From: [Pasteurella] mairii
GTDB lineage: Bacteria > Pseudomonadota > Gammaproteobacteria > Enterobacterales > Pasteurellaceae
Assembly (NCBI GenBank): GCA_900454475.1
Contig: UGSS01000002.1
Span: 186,001 to 250,000, forward strand
DNA: 64,000 nucleotides
Direction: 5' to 3'
Shown: positions 18,176 to 27,407 of the stretch, in pieces
How the letters are laid out: each line of letters starts with the position of its first letter
How positions within the stretch are numbered: the first letter of the stretch is position 1
The notes under the pieces: model-generated
What the model was told of the DNA's origin: nothing
Database searches by the model: none
What the model saw: the letters and a program-made list of their open reading frames with translations, nothing else
Program-made: the position numbers and the translations under genes

Positions 18176-19084
18176 ATGACAGCGAAATTTAATGTAAAAA
18201 CCTTTCAAGGGATGATTTTGGCGCTTCAAGATTATTGGGCAACGCAAGGTTGTACCGTGGTACAACCCTTTGATATGGAGGTGGGCGCGGGCACATCACA
18301 TCCAATGACCTGCTTGCGTGCACTTGGTCCGGAGCCTATGGCATTTGCTTATGTGCAGCCATCACGTCGCCCAACGGACGGTCGTTATGGCGAAAACCCA
18401 AACCGTTTGCAGCATTATTACCAATTCCAAGTGGTGATCAAACCATCACCAGATAATATTCAAGAACTTTATCTTGATAGCCTTAAAATGTTAGGTTTCG
18501 ACCCAACCCAAAACGATATTCGTTTCGTGGAAGATAACTGGGAAAACCCAACTTTAGGTGCGTGGGGTTTAGGCTGGGAAGTGTGGTTAAATGGAATGGA
18601 AGTTACTCAATTCACCTATTTCCAACAAGTGGGCGGTTTAGAATGTAAACCAGTCACCGGCGAGATCACCTATGGTTTAGAGCGTTTAGCAATGTACATT
18701 CAAGGCGTGGACAGTGTGTATGATCTCATTTGGTCTGACGGTCCACTTGGTAAAACCACTTATGGCGACGTGTTCCATCAAAATGAAGTGGAACAATCCA
18801 CCTATAACTTTGAATATGCCAACACCGATTTCTTATTTTACTGCTTTGACCAATATGAAAAAGAAGCCCAAACGTTATTGACATTAGAAAAACCGTTACC
18901 GCTTCCAGCTTATGAACGTATCTTAAAAGCCGCTCACAGCTTCAACTTATTAGACGCCCGCAAAGCGATTTCGGTCACCGAACGCCAACGCTATATTTTA
19001 CGCATTCGCGCCTTAACCAAAGGCGTTGCCGAAGCGTACTACGCCAGTCGCGAAGCGTTAGGTTTCCCAGGTTGTAAGAAATAA
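18176..19084 (+). CDS. glyQ: Glycyl-tRNA synthetase alpha subunit
   Basis: 302 residues from ATG 18176 ([12 protein letters not shown]), the N-terminus typical of GlyQ; an ATG three codons earlier is also possible. This is the class II catalytic subunit of the alpha2beta2 enzyme. Strongly conserved segments include [50 protein letters not shown] and [11 protein letters not shown]. It normally pairs with glyS directly downstream; here 1.7 kb with three small genes and repeats separates them. Confidence 0.97.
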   Translation: MTAKFNVKTFQGMILALQDYWATQGCTVVQPFDMEVGAGTSHPMTCLRALGPEPMAFAYVQPSRRPTDGRYGENPNRLQHYYQFQVVIKPSPDNIQELYLDSLKMLGFDPTQNDIRFVEDNWENPTLGAWGLGWEVWLNGMEVTQFTYFQQVGGLECKPVTGEITYGLERLAMYIQGVDSVYDLIWSDGPLGKTTYGDVFHQNEVEQSTYNFEYANTDFLFYCFDQYEKEAQTLLTLEKPLPLPAYERILKAAHSFNLLDARKAISVTERQRYILRIRALTKGVAEAYYASREALGFPGCKK

Positions 19085-19110
19085 TTTTAACTTTCTCTTT
19101 TTAATTTTAA

Positions 19111-19147
19111 ATCTCCCCCTAACCCCTCTTTATAAAAGAGGGGGAAT
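19111..19147 (+). repeat. Solo copy of the 33-bp terminal repeat of the MITE-like element
   Basis: AATCTCCCCCTAACCCCTCT followed by TTATAAAAGAGGGGGA matches the ends of the element at 19816-19992 with few changes. It forms its own CCCCTCTTT/AAAGAGGGG hairpin and lies between glyQ and the glutaredoxin-like gene. Confidence 0.65.
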
Positions 19148-19162
19148 GATGAGGTAAATGTG

Positions 19163-19423
19163 ATGAAACCTATTTTATATTTTGCTCACTGGTGTCCGGA
19201 TACTCCGCCTTTTGTTGCTGAATTAAAGCGGCTTGGTATTGATTATGAAGAACGCGAAATGACCACAGGTGGCGCGAACTTAAAAGCCTTTTTGAAACTG
19301 CGTGATAGCCACCCTACTTTTCAATCAGTCAAAGCAAATGGGGCTATTGGCGTGCCTGCGTTGGTTGATGGGGATAAGGTGGTGTTGGATTTGGCGAAAT
19401 TGGAAGATATTTTAGAGAAATAA
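19163..19423 (+). CDS. Glutaredoxin/thioredoxin-fold small protein
   Basis: 86 residues from ATG 19163, with GAGGTAA 8 bases upstream; the GTG just before is less likely. The sequence ILYFAHWCPDTPPF has a CPDT-type motif with a single active-site-like Cys after Trp, followed by GVPALVDGDKVVLDL, the conserved cis-Pro region of glutaredoxins (VPAL). A second catalytic Cys is absent, so a monothiol role or binding function is possible. Its stop overlaps the next gene's start (TAATG), so the two are probably translationally coupled. Confidence 0.75.
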   Translation: MKPILYFAHWCPDTPPFVAELKRLGIDYEEREMTTGGANLKAFLKLRDSHPTFQSVKANGAIGVPALVDGDKVVLDLAKLEDILEK

Positions 19424-19791
19424 TGCAACCCTATTCGCGAGATCTTAAAATACTTTCGCAAAAACTACGTTCAACACAAACCGATGCAGAGCGTAAGTTA
19501 TGGCAAAGAATAAACCGAGATCAGTTGTTAGGTTTTCGGTTTAATCGACAAAAACCATTGTTAAATTACATTGTCGATTTCTATTGCCCAAAGGCAAAGT
19601 TAATTATTGAGCTAGATGGTAGTCAGCATTACGAACCTGATTATCAAGAAAAAGACCGCTTGCGAGATGCGGAATTAAATTCACTTGGGTTTACGGTAAT
19701 GCGGTTTGATAATTATAGTGTGATGACAAATATTGATGGCGTGGTAGAAGCGATTTATCAGTATTTGAGTGGGGTAAAGACGGAAGAATAG
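19423..19791 (+). CDS. DUF559 endonuclease-domain protein
   Basis: 122 residues. It shows the DUF559 pattern: LRSTQTDAERKLWQRI, LLGFRFNRQKPL, then the PD-(D/E)xK-like core IVDFYCPKAKLIIELDGSQH and LGFTVMRFDNYSV. The fold is related to very-short-patch repair endonucleases, but biological roles of these small proteins are largely unknown. It overlaps the glutaredoxin-like gene by one base. Such genes are often scattered and mobile; here it sits between glyQ and glyS beside a MITE-like repeat. Confidence 0.85.
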   Translation: MQPYSRDLKILSQKLRSTQTDAERKLWQRINRDQLLGFRFNRQKPLLNYIVDFYCPKAKLIIELDGSQHYEPDYQEKDRLRDAELNSLGFTVMRFDNYSVMTNIDGVVEAIYQYLSGVKTEE

Positions 19792-19815
19792 TGTATTTTC
19801 TTCGTAAATGGCTTT

Positions 19816-19992
19816 TGCCAAATCTCCCCTAACCCCTCTTTGCTAAAAGGGGGATCAGATCGAAGATAATTATATATTCATCTGAAAAATTAACATTTAA
19901 AGAATTAACGTTGTTTGGAAGAACTTCAATCTAAAAATTGCCACCAAACCAGTTCCCCTCTTTAGCAAAGAGGAGTTAGGGGAGATTTGGCA
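19816..19992. mobile_element. MITE-like element with about 35-bp terminal inverted repeats
   Basis: TGCCAAATCTCCCCTAACCC at the left is mirrored by GGGGAGATTTGGCA at the right (ending 19992), with matching inner arms CTCTTTGCTAAA/TTTAGCAAAGAG. The 177-bp unit has an AT-rich non-coding core. No clear target duplication is visible. A solo end copy lies at 19111-19147. This explains most of the 316 bp between the DUF559 gene and the lipoprotein gene. Confidence 0.65.
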
Positions 19993-20107
19993 GAGGTGAA
20001 AACGGAGTGATAGAGTTAATATCCTAGCACTATGCTTAATCCTATAGGTAAGGGAGTAGCAAGTGGTCAAATTTTGAAGGGTTTTGCAAATATGTAGAGG
20101 GGGCAAA

Positions 20108-20797
20108 ATGAGTATTTTCAAAAAATTATCTTTAACAGCAATAGTTATATTGTCTGGTTGTGCAGATTTTTCAACTACACCAGAGTTTAAATGGCGACCT
20201 TATTTAGACATTGATAATACAACACAATATATGGATTTCTTCCAAAGGGTTGTGTCTGATAAAGATCAAGGTAGATTAGATATTCCTTATGCATCAGCTA
20301 TTAAGAAATCAAAATTTGGGGATCTGGATACATATAAGGAAATTGGTGATGCCTATCCTTTAGTAGATGAAAACAAATATGCGATGGGGGCTATTTTTCT
20401 TATTGATGATAAATCATTTAATCCTTATTCAAAATCAGATGCGGAACAATTAACGAAAACAAAAAGTTTAGATTATTACGAGTTTGGAAAAGGACGTATT
20501 GCTCGAGCAAAATTTCTATCTTCAGCTGCGTTGTGTAAGGATTTTAACTCTTCAAAAGGTGTGAAGATAAACATCGCAACAACCTACTATGAGGATTATC
20601 AGAATTATTATGCTAGTCAAATTAGTGCTAATTTAAATGTAAAAGGAATTAAAGATTTAAATTATACTCCGCACTTTAACTTTGCAGATAAAGTATTAGA
20701 GCAAAAAGCGCAAATAGAAGAGAAAAAAGTTGGAAAAGACATAGCAGAAAGAAATTTAAAAGAACGAATTGCATTATTGCATTTTATTTGTGAATAA
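20108..20797 (+). CDS. Putative lipoprotein of unknown function
   Basis: 229 residues from ATG 20108 (MSIFKKLSLTAIVILSGCAD). The N-terminus is a lipoprotein signal peptide with lipobox ILSGC, so the mature protein should be anchored at Cys18. The mature part is hydrophilic, rich in Lys, Asp and Tyr, and ends in a predicted coiled coil (LEQKAQIEEKKVGKDIAERN). I recognise no family. Codon use is AT-rich compared with glyS. Located between the MITE-like repeat and glyS. Confidence 0.75.
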   Translation: MSIFKKLSLTAIVILSGCADFSTTPEFKWRPYLDIDNTTQYMDFFQRVVSDKDQGRLDIPYASAIKKSKFGDLDTYKEIGDAYPLVDENKYAMGAIFLIDDKSFNPYSKSDAEQLTKTKSLDYYEFGKGRIARAKFLSSAALCKDFNSSKGVKINIATTYYEDYQNYYASQISANLNVKGIKDLNYTPHFNFADKVLEQKAQIEEKKVGKDIAERNLKERIALLHFICE

Positions 20798-20825
20798 ATA
20801 TTTAAATTAGATATAGAGACAACTA

Positions 20826-22895
20826 ATGACAACACAAAACTTCCTCGCCGAGATCGGCACTGAAGAGTTGCCACCGAAGGCACTCAAAAAATTAGCGACC
20901 GCGTTTGCGGAGAATGTTGAAGCGGAATTAAACCAAGCGGGTTTGAGCTTTGACAAAGTAGAATGGTTTGCAGCACCTCGTCGTTTAGCGGTGAAAGTGT
21001 TGGGGCTTGCGACAAGCCAACCAAGCAAAGAAGTGGAAAAACGTGGACCAGCAGTATCGGCGGCGTTTGATGCGGACGGTAAGCCGACCAAAGCGGCGGA
21101 AGGCTGGGCGAGAGGCTGTGGCATTTCTGTTGAGCAGGCGGAACGTATTGCAACTGATAAAGGCGAATGGCTGGTTCACCGTGCAGTGATCGAAGGTCAG
21201 CCGACCAAAAACTTGTTGCTGGGGATGATTAGCAATGCGCTTGCGAAATTACCAATCCCGAAAACTATGCGGTGGGGCGATAAAACCGAGCAATTCGTGC
21301 GTCCTGTTCACACCGTGACCTTATTGTTAGGTGGCGAGCTTATCGAAGGCGAGATTTTAGGCGTGAAAAGCGGTACAACCATTCGTGGACACCGTTTCTT
21401 AGGCGAGCGTGAATTCCAAATTTCGCACGCCGATCAATACCCTGCGTTATTGAAAGAAAAAGGCTCTGTGGTTGCTGATTTCAACGAGCGTAAAGCGTTA
21501 ATTCTTGCAAAATCGCAAGAAAAAGCGACCGCTCTTGGCGGTGTGGCAGATATTGAGGAAGATTTGCTTGATGAAGTCACTTCATTGGTGGAATATCCGA
21601 ATGTATTAGCGGCGAAATTTGAGGAACGTTTTCTTGCTGTACCTGCGGAAGCCTTGGTTTACACAATGAAAGGCGACCAAAAATACTTCCCGATTTATGA
21701 TAAAGAGGGCAAATTACTACCGCACTTTATCTTTGTGTCGAACATCAACCCTGAAGATCCCAGCAAAATCATCGAGGGGAACGAAAAAGTGGTTCGTCCA
21801 CGTTTGACGGACGCAGAGTTCTTCTTCAAAACCGACTTAAAACAGCGTTTAGAAGACCAGTTGCCACGCCTTGAAACCGTGTTGTTCCAACAACAATTAG
21901 GCACATTGTTAGACAAAACCAAACGTATTCAGGCGTTAGCAGGCGAAATCGCCAGCCAAATCGGTGCGGACAAAGCGAAAGCAGAACGCGCAGGCTTACT
22001 GTCAAAATGTGATTTAATGACCAATATGGTGTTTGAGTTCACTGATACGCAAGGCGTGATGGGTATGCACTATGCACGCTATGATGGCGAAGATGAAGAA
22101 GTGGCAGTGGCGTTGAACGAGCAATATATGCCTCGTTTTGCAGGCGATAAATTGCCGCAATCATTGGTGGCGAGTAGCGTAGCCTTAGCGGATAAATTTG
22201 ACACACTGACGGGGATTTTCGGTATCGGTCAAGCGCCAAAAGGCAGTGCGGATCCCTTCGCGTTACGTCGTGCGGCATTAGGTGCGTTGCGTATTATGGT
22301 GGAGAAAAACTTACCGCTTGATTTGGCAGAAATCGTGAAAAAATCGACCGCTCTTTTCGGCGATAAATTGACCAATGCCAATGTTGTTGACGATGTGGTG
22401 GACTTTATGCTCGGTCGTTTCCGCGCATGGTATCAAGATGAAGGCATTGCGGTGGACGTAATTCAAGCGGTGCTTGCACGTCGCCCAACTAAACCGGCGG
22501 ACTTTGATGCGCGTGTGCGTGCGGTGTCGCATTTCCGTACTTTAGACAGCGCGGAAGCGTTGGCGGCGACAAATAAACGGGTGGGTAATATTCTTGCTAA
22601 AGTAGAGGACGACATTTCATCAGAAATCGACCGCACTTTACTCATAGAACCGGAAGAAAAAGCCCTTGCCGAACAAGTGATTGCGTTACAAACAGCGCTT
22701 GCTCCATTATTTGCAAAAGGGGATTATCAAACGGCGTTAGTTCGTTTGGCGGATTTGCGAGAAGTGATTGATCATTTCTTTGATAAAGTCATGGTGAATG
22801 CGGAGGATCCGAAATTGCGCTTAAATCGTTTAGCGATTTTAAGTCGCTTACAAAACTTGTTCTTACAAGTAGCGGATATTTCGCTGTTGCAATAA
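20826..22895 (+). CDS. glyS: Glycyl-tRNA synthetase beta subunit
   Basis: 689 residues, standard length. It opens with [20 protein letters not shown], typical of GlyS; other conserved parts are [43 protein letters not shown] and the C-terminal tRNA-binding DALR-like region. The beta subunit binds tRNA-Gly and is needed for charging by GlyQ. The ATG at 20826 is preceded by GAGACAACTA. Followed by a strong terminator. Confidence 0.97.
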   Translation: MTTQNFLAEIGTEELPPKALKKLATAFAENVEAELNQAGLSFDKVEWFAAPRRLAVKVLGLATSQPSKEVEKRGPAVSAAFDADGKPTKAAEGWARGCGISVEQAERIATDKGEWLVHRAVIEGQPTKNLLLGMISNALAKLPIPKTMRWGDKTEQFVRPVHTVTLLLGGELIEGEILGVKSGTTIRGHRFLGEREFQISHADQYPALLKEKGSVVADFNERKALILAKSQEKATALGGVADIEEDLLDEVTSLVEYPNVLAAKFEERFLAVPAEALVYTMKGDQKYFPIYDKEGKLLPHFIFVSNINPEDPSKIIEGNEKVVRPRLTDAEFFFKTDLKQRLEDQLPRLETVLFQQQLGTLLDKTKRIQALAGEIASQIGADKAKAERAGLLSKCDLMTNMVFEFTDTQGVMGMHYARYDGEDEEVAVALNEQYMPRFAGDKLPQSLVASSVALADKFDTLTGIFGIGQAPKGSADPFALRRAALGALRIMVEKNLPLDLAEIVKKSTALFGDKLTNANVVDDVVDFMLGRFRAWYQDEGIAVDVIQAVLARRPTKPADFDARVRAVSHFRTLDSAEALAATNKRVGNILAKVEDDISSEIDRTLLIEPEEKALAEQVIALQTALAPLFAKGDYQTALVRLADLREVIDHFFDKVMVNAEDPKLRLNRLAILSRLQNLFLQVADISLLQ

Positions 22896-22910
22896 GCGGA
22901 TGAAAAATAG

Positions 22911-22940
22911 AGGCGGGCTAAGCTCGCCTTTGTTTTTTCA
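22911..22940 (+). terminator. Terminator of glyS
   Basis: AGGCGGGC-TAA-GCTCGCCT (22911-22929, 8-bp stem with one G-T pair) followed by TTTGTTTTTT. Confidence 0.85.
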
Positions 22941-22950
22941 GCTGCTAATA

Positions 22951-22989
22951 AAAATCCCCTTGTGAAATATATTTCCACAAGGGGATTTT
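22951..22989 (-). terminator. Bidirectional-looking terminator between glyS and dsbB
   Basis: AAAATCCCCTTGTG (22951-22964) pairs perfectly with CACAAGGGGATTTT (22976-22989), a 14-bp stem. It is 13 bp beyond the dsbB stop and probably ends dsbB transcription. Confidence 0.75.
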
Positions 22990-23002
22990 ATCATAGGAAG
23001 GA

Positions 23003-23539
23003 TTATTTAAATAAACTGCGGTTTGTGACGGTACGTTTGAATTGGCTGATTAACAATAATGCAAAAAGTACTACATAAAAAGCAAAAATCACCACGATCC
23101 ATTGCACCATTGACACCCCTAAAAATTCCCATACGTTATCGCTGCAAGAACCATAAGGTTGGAACAGGGATGGGAACCATTGATCTAATGGTAATGTTTG
23201 CGGGAATTCCGCAACCGTAGAGCATTGGTTCCAAGGGCCTGGGTTTAGTTGGTAATCCAAATGTTTTAATACCAATAGTAGCCCTTTTACCGAACTTCCT
23301 AAACCGATTAATAATGCGAGTATTCTGGTAACGTTAAAACGCGGGAACAACGTTCCGAGAAAACCGGAAAAGCCGATACCCATTAACGCGACACGCTCAT
23401 AAATGCACATGACGCAAGGTGCTAAAGCCATACCGTGCTGAAAGTAAAGTGCGGTGCCTTCCAAAGCGATTACTGATAACAGCAGTAGTATCCATCCTGT
23501 TCTTTTTGTTGATAGCGTTTTTAAATAACTCAGCATCAT
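23003..23539 (-). CDS. dsbB: Disulfide bond formation protein DsbB
   Basis: 178 residues, four transmembrane segments. Periplasmic redox cysteines are visible: CVMC in PCVMCIYERVA (first pair) and the second pair in WNQCSTVAEF and GSCSDNVWEF. It reoxidises DsbA and passes electrons to quinone. Start ATG at 23539 (or the next codon, also ATG) after GGAGAAA. It lies 23 bp downstream of nhaB on the same strand, as in related genomes. Confidence 0.95.
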   Translation of the reverse strand: MMLSYLKTLSTKRTGWILLLLSVIALEGTALYFQHGMALAPCVMCIYERVALMGIGFSGFLGTLFPRFNVTRILALLIGLGSSVKGLLLVLKHLDYQLNPGPWNQCSTVAEFPQTLPLDQWFPSLFQPYGSCSDNVWEFLGVSMVQWIVVIFAFYVVLFALLLISQFKRTVTNRSLFK

Positions 23540-23562
23540 TTCTCCTTTTAATTGATGTTATT

Positions 23563-25104
23563 TTATATTGGCATTATCAATCCTAACGAGGCTAGGATCT
23601 CCGTTGCAAATGGTAAAATAAATTCAACAGAAAGCAAACCAATAATTGATAATACGAGGGTATATGGTAATGCCATGTACACCATTCTACCATAAGATAA
23701 TCGGATGAGCGGTGCTAAAGATGAAGTAAGCAAGAATAAAAACGCCGCTTGTCCGTTCGGGGTGGCAACGGATGGTAAGTTGGTACCTGTGTTAATCGCA
23801 ACAGCCAACAATTCAAATTGATGGGCGGAGATCGCACCGGCTGTCAACGCCGCTTTTGCTTCGTTAATATAAACAGTGGCAACGAAAACATTATCTGAAA
23901 TTGCCGATAACACACCGTTAAAGATGTAAAATAACAGTAATTGTACGTTTTCTGCGGCGGAAAGCACGAAGTGGATAATTGGAGCAAATAAATGTTGATC
24001 GATAATCACCGCCACCACGGAGAAAAAGACCACTAAAAGCGCGGTGAAAGGTAAGGATTCTTGGAATGCTTTACCCAACGCGTGTTCGCTGGTGACGCCG
24101 CATAATGAGGTACAGAAAATGATAATGGTTAATCCGATTAAACCAACTGCCGCTAAATGGAACGCTAAACCGATAATTAACCAAATACCGACTAGCGCCT
24201 GAATGATTAATTTTAAACGTTCTTGTTTATTCATTTTTTCTTCGCGGCTACGGTCAAATTTTGCCAACACGCCCCACACTCGACGCGGCAATTTCGCACC
24301 ATAACCGAATAAGTGGAATTTTTCTACCAATGCACAAGTCAATACGCCACAAATTAGCACAGGAACCGTTACTGGCGACATTCTAAAGAAGAACTCTGCG
24401 AACCCCCATTTTGCTTGTTCGGCAATAATTAAGTTTTGCGGTTCACCCACCATGGTCATCACCCCGCCCAAGGCAGTCCCAACCGCGGCGTGCATCATCA
24501 AACTACGTAAAAAGGCACGGAATTCTTCAAGGGTTTCCTTGCGATTAATGATGTGTTTATCGTCATTAATATCATCAGAATCCTCAAAGTTTTTACCGGA
24601 GGCAACTTTGTGATAAACCCCGTAAAAGCCCATTCCAACACTGATAATGACCGCCACAACAGTTAACGCGTCTAAAAAGGCAGATAAAAAGGCTGCACTT
24701 AAACAGAAAGAAAGGGACAATACAATTTTGGAGCGAATTTGTAAGAGTAATTTGGTAAATACAAATAGCAATAATTGCTTCATAAAGTAAATACCGGCAA
24801 CCATGAACATCAATAATAAAATAACTTCAAAGTTTGCCATGATTTCCGCTTTAACATGCTCTGGGTGGGTCATGCCGATAGCAACTGCTTCCAATGCCAA
24901 CAATCCACCGGGTTGCAGCGGATAACATTTTAACGCCATTGCCAGTGTAAAAATAAATTCGGCAACTAACACCCAACCCGCCACAAAAGGGCTAATTGCA
25001 AAGAACAAGATAGGGTTAATAACCAAAAAAGCGACAATAGATAATTTATACCAATCTGGGCTTGAGCCGAGAAAATTTTTTAAAAATGCCTGAGTATAAT
25101 TCAT
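23563..25104 (-). CDS. nhaB: Na+/H+ antiporter NhaB
   Basis: 513 residues, the NhaB length, highly hydrophobic with about 12 membrane spans. It begins [20 protein letters not shown]; conserved regions include [43 protein letters not shown], and [18 protein letters not shown]. It exports Na+ in exchange for H+. Divergent from fadR, sharing a 140-bp intergenic region, an arrangement common in gammaproteobacteria. Confidence 0.97.
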   Translation of the reverse strand: MNYTQAFLKNFLGSSPDWYKLSIVAFLVINPILFFAISPFVAGWVLVAEFIFTLAMALKCYPLQPGGLLALEAVAIGMTHPEHVKAEIMANFEVILLLMFMVAGIYFMKQLLLFVFTKLLLQIRSKIVLSLSFCLSAAFLSAFLDALTVVAVIISVGMGFYGVYHKVASGKNFEDSDDINDDKHIINRKETLEEFRAFLRSLMMHAAVGTALGGVMTMVGEPQNLIIAEQAKWGFAEFFFRMSPVTVPVLICGVLTCALVEKFHLFGYGAKLPRRVWGVLAKFDRSREEKMNKQERLKLIIQALVGIWLIIGLAFHLAAVGLIGLTIIIFCTSLCGVTSEHALGKAFQESLPFTALLVVFFSVVAVIIDQHLFAPIIHFVLSAAENVQLLLFYIFNGVLSAISDNVFVATVYINEAKAALTAGAISAHQFELLAVAINTGTNLPSVATPNGQAAFLFLLTSSLAPLIRLSYGRMVYMALPYTLVLSIIGLLSVEFILPFATEILASLGLIMPI

Positions 25105-25244
25105 AATTTACAACCTTACAGCCTTAATCTAAAAAAATATGACGGTTTAATTGTAATATATATCACTTTCAAGGATAATGAGAAATATCAAATTTGTTAT
25201 ACATTATCAAAAAATTTTTGACCAATTATAAGAAGAAAAACAGC

Positions 25245-25973
25245 ATGAATGATCATCAATCCCTTCTCAAAGCGCAAAGTCCGGCGGGGTTAGCGGAAGA
25301 ATATATTGTAAAAAGCATCTGGCATAACCATTTTCCACCAGGTTCCGATTTGCCGGCAGAGCGTGAATTGGCGGAAAAAATTGGGGTCACTCGCACCACC
25401 TTACGAGAAGTCTTGCAACGTTTAGCACGCGACGGATGGCTAAATATTCAGCACGGAAAAGCGACACGCGTGAATAATATTTGGGAAACTGCCGGTCCCA
25501 ATATTATCAAAACCCTCATTCAATTGGATAAATCGATTACGCCAGTGATTATTTCCAATGTCGTGTCTTTGCGGACGAAAATGGCGGAATTTTATATTCC
25601 CGAAGCCATTCAAAATGATGCCACGCAATCGCTAAAACTGTTTGAAAATCTACCGCACTTAAAAGATACTGCCAAAGATTACGCAGCATTTGATTACGCG
25701 CTGTATCGCAGTTTTACTTTTATTGCGGATAAACCGGTTTACGGATTGATTTTAAACAGCTTTAAAGAATTATATTTGCAAGTCGCGTCGTTGTTTTTTT
25801 CCTCGCCACAAGCGCGCCATTTGACGCTAAGTTTTTATCAAAAATTACAGCAAAGTTGTGAACATAATGATGCTCAGCAAGCTATTGCGTATATGCAAGA
25901 AAACCGCGAAAACAGCATCTCTATTTGGAAAGAATTGCTGCATCATTTGCCGGATAATTTTGGTGAACTATAA
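25245..25973 (+). CDS. fadR: Fatty acid metabolism regulator FadR (GntR family)
   Basis: 242 residues from ATG 25245 (MNDHQSLLKAQSPAGLAEEYI); AAGAAG lies upstream. The N-terminal winged helix carries the GntR pattern FPPGSDLPAERELAEKIGVTRTTLREVLQRLARDGWL; the rest is the FadR acyl-CoA-binding helical domain. FadR represses fatty-acid degradation and activates synthesis genes on sensing acyl-CoA. Divergent from nhaB. Confidence 0.96.
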   Translation: MNDHQSLLKAQSPAGLAEEYIVKSIWHNHFPPGSDLPAERELAEKIGVTRTTLREVLQRLARDGWLNIQHGKATRVNNIWETAGPNIIKTLIQLDKSITPVIISNVVSLRTKMAEFYIPEAIQNDATQSLKLFENLPHLKDTAKDYAAFDYALYRSFTFIADKPVYGLILNSFKELYLQVASLFFSSPQARHLTLSFYQKLQQSCEHNDAQQAIAYMQENRENSISIWKELLHHLPDNFGEL

Positions 25974-25989
25974 AATCAGCATGAAGAAA

Positions 25990-26025
25990 CCCCGCAAGTA
26001 AAATCGCGGGGAGGGGGTATTTTTT
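25990..26025 (+). terminator. Terminator of fadR
   Basis: CCCCGC (25990-25995) pairs with GCGGGG (26006-26011); TATTTTTTATT follows 7 bases later. It lies between convergent fadR and alaA. Confidence 0.65.
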
Positions 26026-27238
26026 ATTGATGATAATGTTGTAAGAATTTGGCAAATTTTCCTAGGGCATCTTCAATTTGATGCACATAAGGTAGCGTGA
26101 CGATACGGAAATGATCCGGCGCTTGCCAGTTAAACCCGCGTCCGTGTACCAGTAACACTTTCTCTTGTCTTAACAAATCCAATACCATTTTTTCATCGTC
26201 ATAAATATTAAATTTCTTAATATCAATTTTCGGGAACATATACAATGCGCCCATTGGTTTAGTACAACTGACCCCCGGAATTTGGTTAACCAGCTCGTAG
26301 GCTTTATTGCGTTGTTCTAGCAAGCGCCCACCTGGTAAAATAAATTCATTGATACTTTGATAGCCACCTAATGCGGTTTGAATAGCGTGCTGCATTGGAT
26401 GGTTAGCACACAAACGCATGGATGCCAACATATCCAATCCTTCAATATAGCCTTTTGCTGCCTTTTTCGGTCCGTTTAAAATCATCCAACCTTGACGAAA
26501 ACCTGCTACCCGATAAGCTTTAGACAGTCCGTTAAAGGTTACAGTTAACAAATCCGGCGCCAATGCCGCAATATGATGATGTACCGCGTTATCATACAAA
26601 ATTTTGTCGTAAATTTCGTCGGCAAAAATAATCAAACCGTGCTGACGGGCAATTTCTACAATCTCCAGCAACACTTCTTTATTATATACCGCACCGGTTG
26701 GATTGTTTGGATTGATAATCACGATCGCTTTCGTCCGCGCGGTCACTTTGCTTTTAATATCCTCAATTGCCGGGAACCAATCCGCTTGCTCGTCACATAA
26801 ATAATGCACTGCTTTTCCGCCGGCAAGTGTCGCCGCTGCGGTCCACAACGGATAATCCGGCATCGGAATTAACACTTCATCACCATCATTAAGCAACGCT
26901 TGCATGGACATCATAATCAATTCCGATACGCCATTGCCGATATACACGTCGTTGACCGTTGCGCCTAAAATATTTTTCGATTGATAATATTGCACAATAG
27001 CTTTACGCGCGGAATATAACCCTTTTGAATCGCAATAGCCTTGCGCCGCCGGTAAATTGCGCAAAATGTCCACCAAGATTTCATCCGGTGCTTCGAAACC
27101 AAATGGCGCGGGATTTCCGATATTCAGTTTTAAAATTTTATTACCTTCTTCCTCTAGACGCAGCGCTTCTTTGTGCACTGGTCCGCGAATGTCATAACAA
27201 ACATGTTCTAATTTGTCTGATTTCGGAAAAACTTTCAT
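26024..27238 (-). CDS. alaA: Alanine-synthesising aminotransferase AlaA-like (class I/II, PLP)
   Basis: 404 residues from ATG 27238 (MKVFPKSDKLEHVCYDIRGP), matching the family N-terminus; AAGGATCATC lies upstream. An adjacent ATG at 27241 is equivalent, and a longer start at 27313 would add an unlikely basic tail. PLP-enzyme features: NPNNPTGAVY, ADEIYDKILYD and the Schiff-base Lys in GLSKAYRVAGFRQGW. It makes alanine from pyruvate with glutamate as donor. Divergent from menF. Confidence 0.93.
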   Translation of the reverse strand: MKVFPKSDKLEHVCYDIRGPVHKEALRLEEEGNKILKLNIGNPAPFGFEAPDEILVDILRNLPAAQGYCDSKGLYSARKAIVQYYQSKNILGATVNDVYIGNGVSELIMMSMQALLNDGDEVLIPMPDYPLWTAAATLAGGKAVHYLCDEQADWFPAIEDIKSKVTARTKAIVIINPNNPTGAVYNKEVLLEIVEIARQHGLIIFADEIYDKILYDNAVHHHIAALAPDLLTVTFNGLSKAYRVAGFRQGWMILNGPKKAAKGYIEGLDMLASMRLCANHPMQHAIQTALGGYQSINEFILPGGRLLEQRNKAYELVNQIPGVSCTKPMGALYMFPKIDIKKFNIYDDEKMVLDLLRQEKVLLVHGRGFNWQAPDHFRIVTLPYVHQIEDALGKFAKFLQHYHQ

Positions 27239-27407
27239 CATGATGATCCTTGTATTACTTGCTATGCTTGAAAATCGGGGAAATATTAACCGCACTTTAC
27301 GCTTATTTTTCAAACTTGGAAAGATTTTATAAAAAAATTTCTCAAAGTGCGGTAGAATTGACGTTTATTTTTAACTTATTTTACTGTTAAAGACAACGTT
27401 TTTCTCA

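Noticed and set aside
19111-19992. Repeated CCCCTAACCCCTCTTT units as a CRISPR array
   Set aside because: Only three copies, in mixed orientation and uneven spacing, with no cas genes; they fit a MITE-like element.
27280-27355. Facing uptake signals between alaA and menF as a terminator
   Set aside because: They are more than 50 bp apart between divergent genes, so no terminator is needed or formed.
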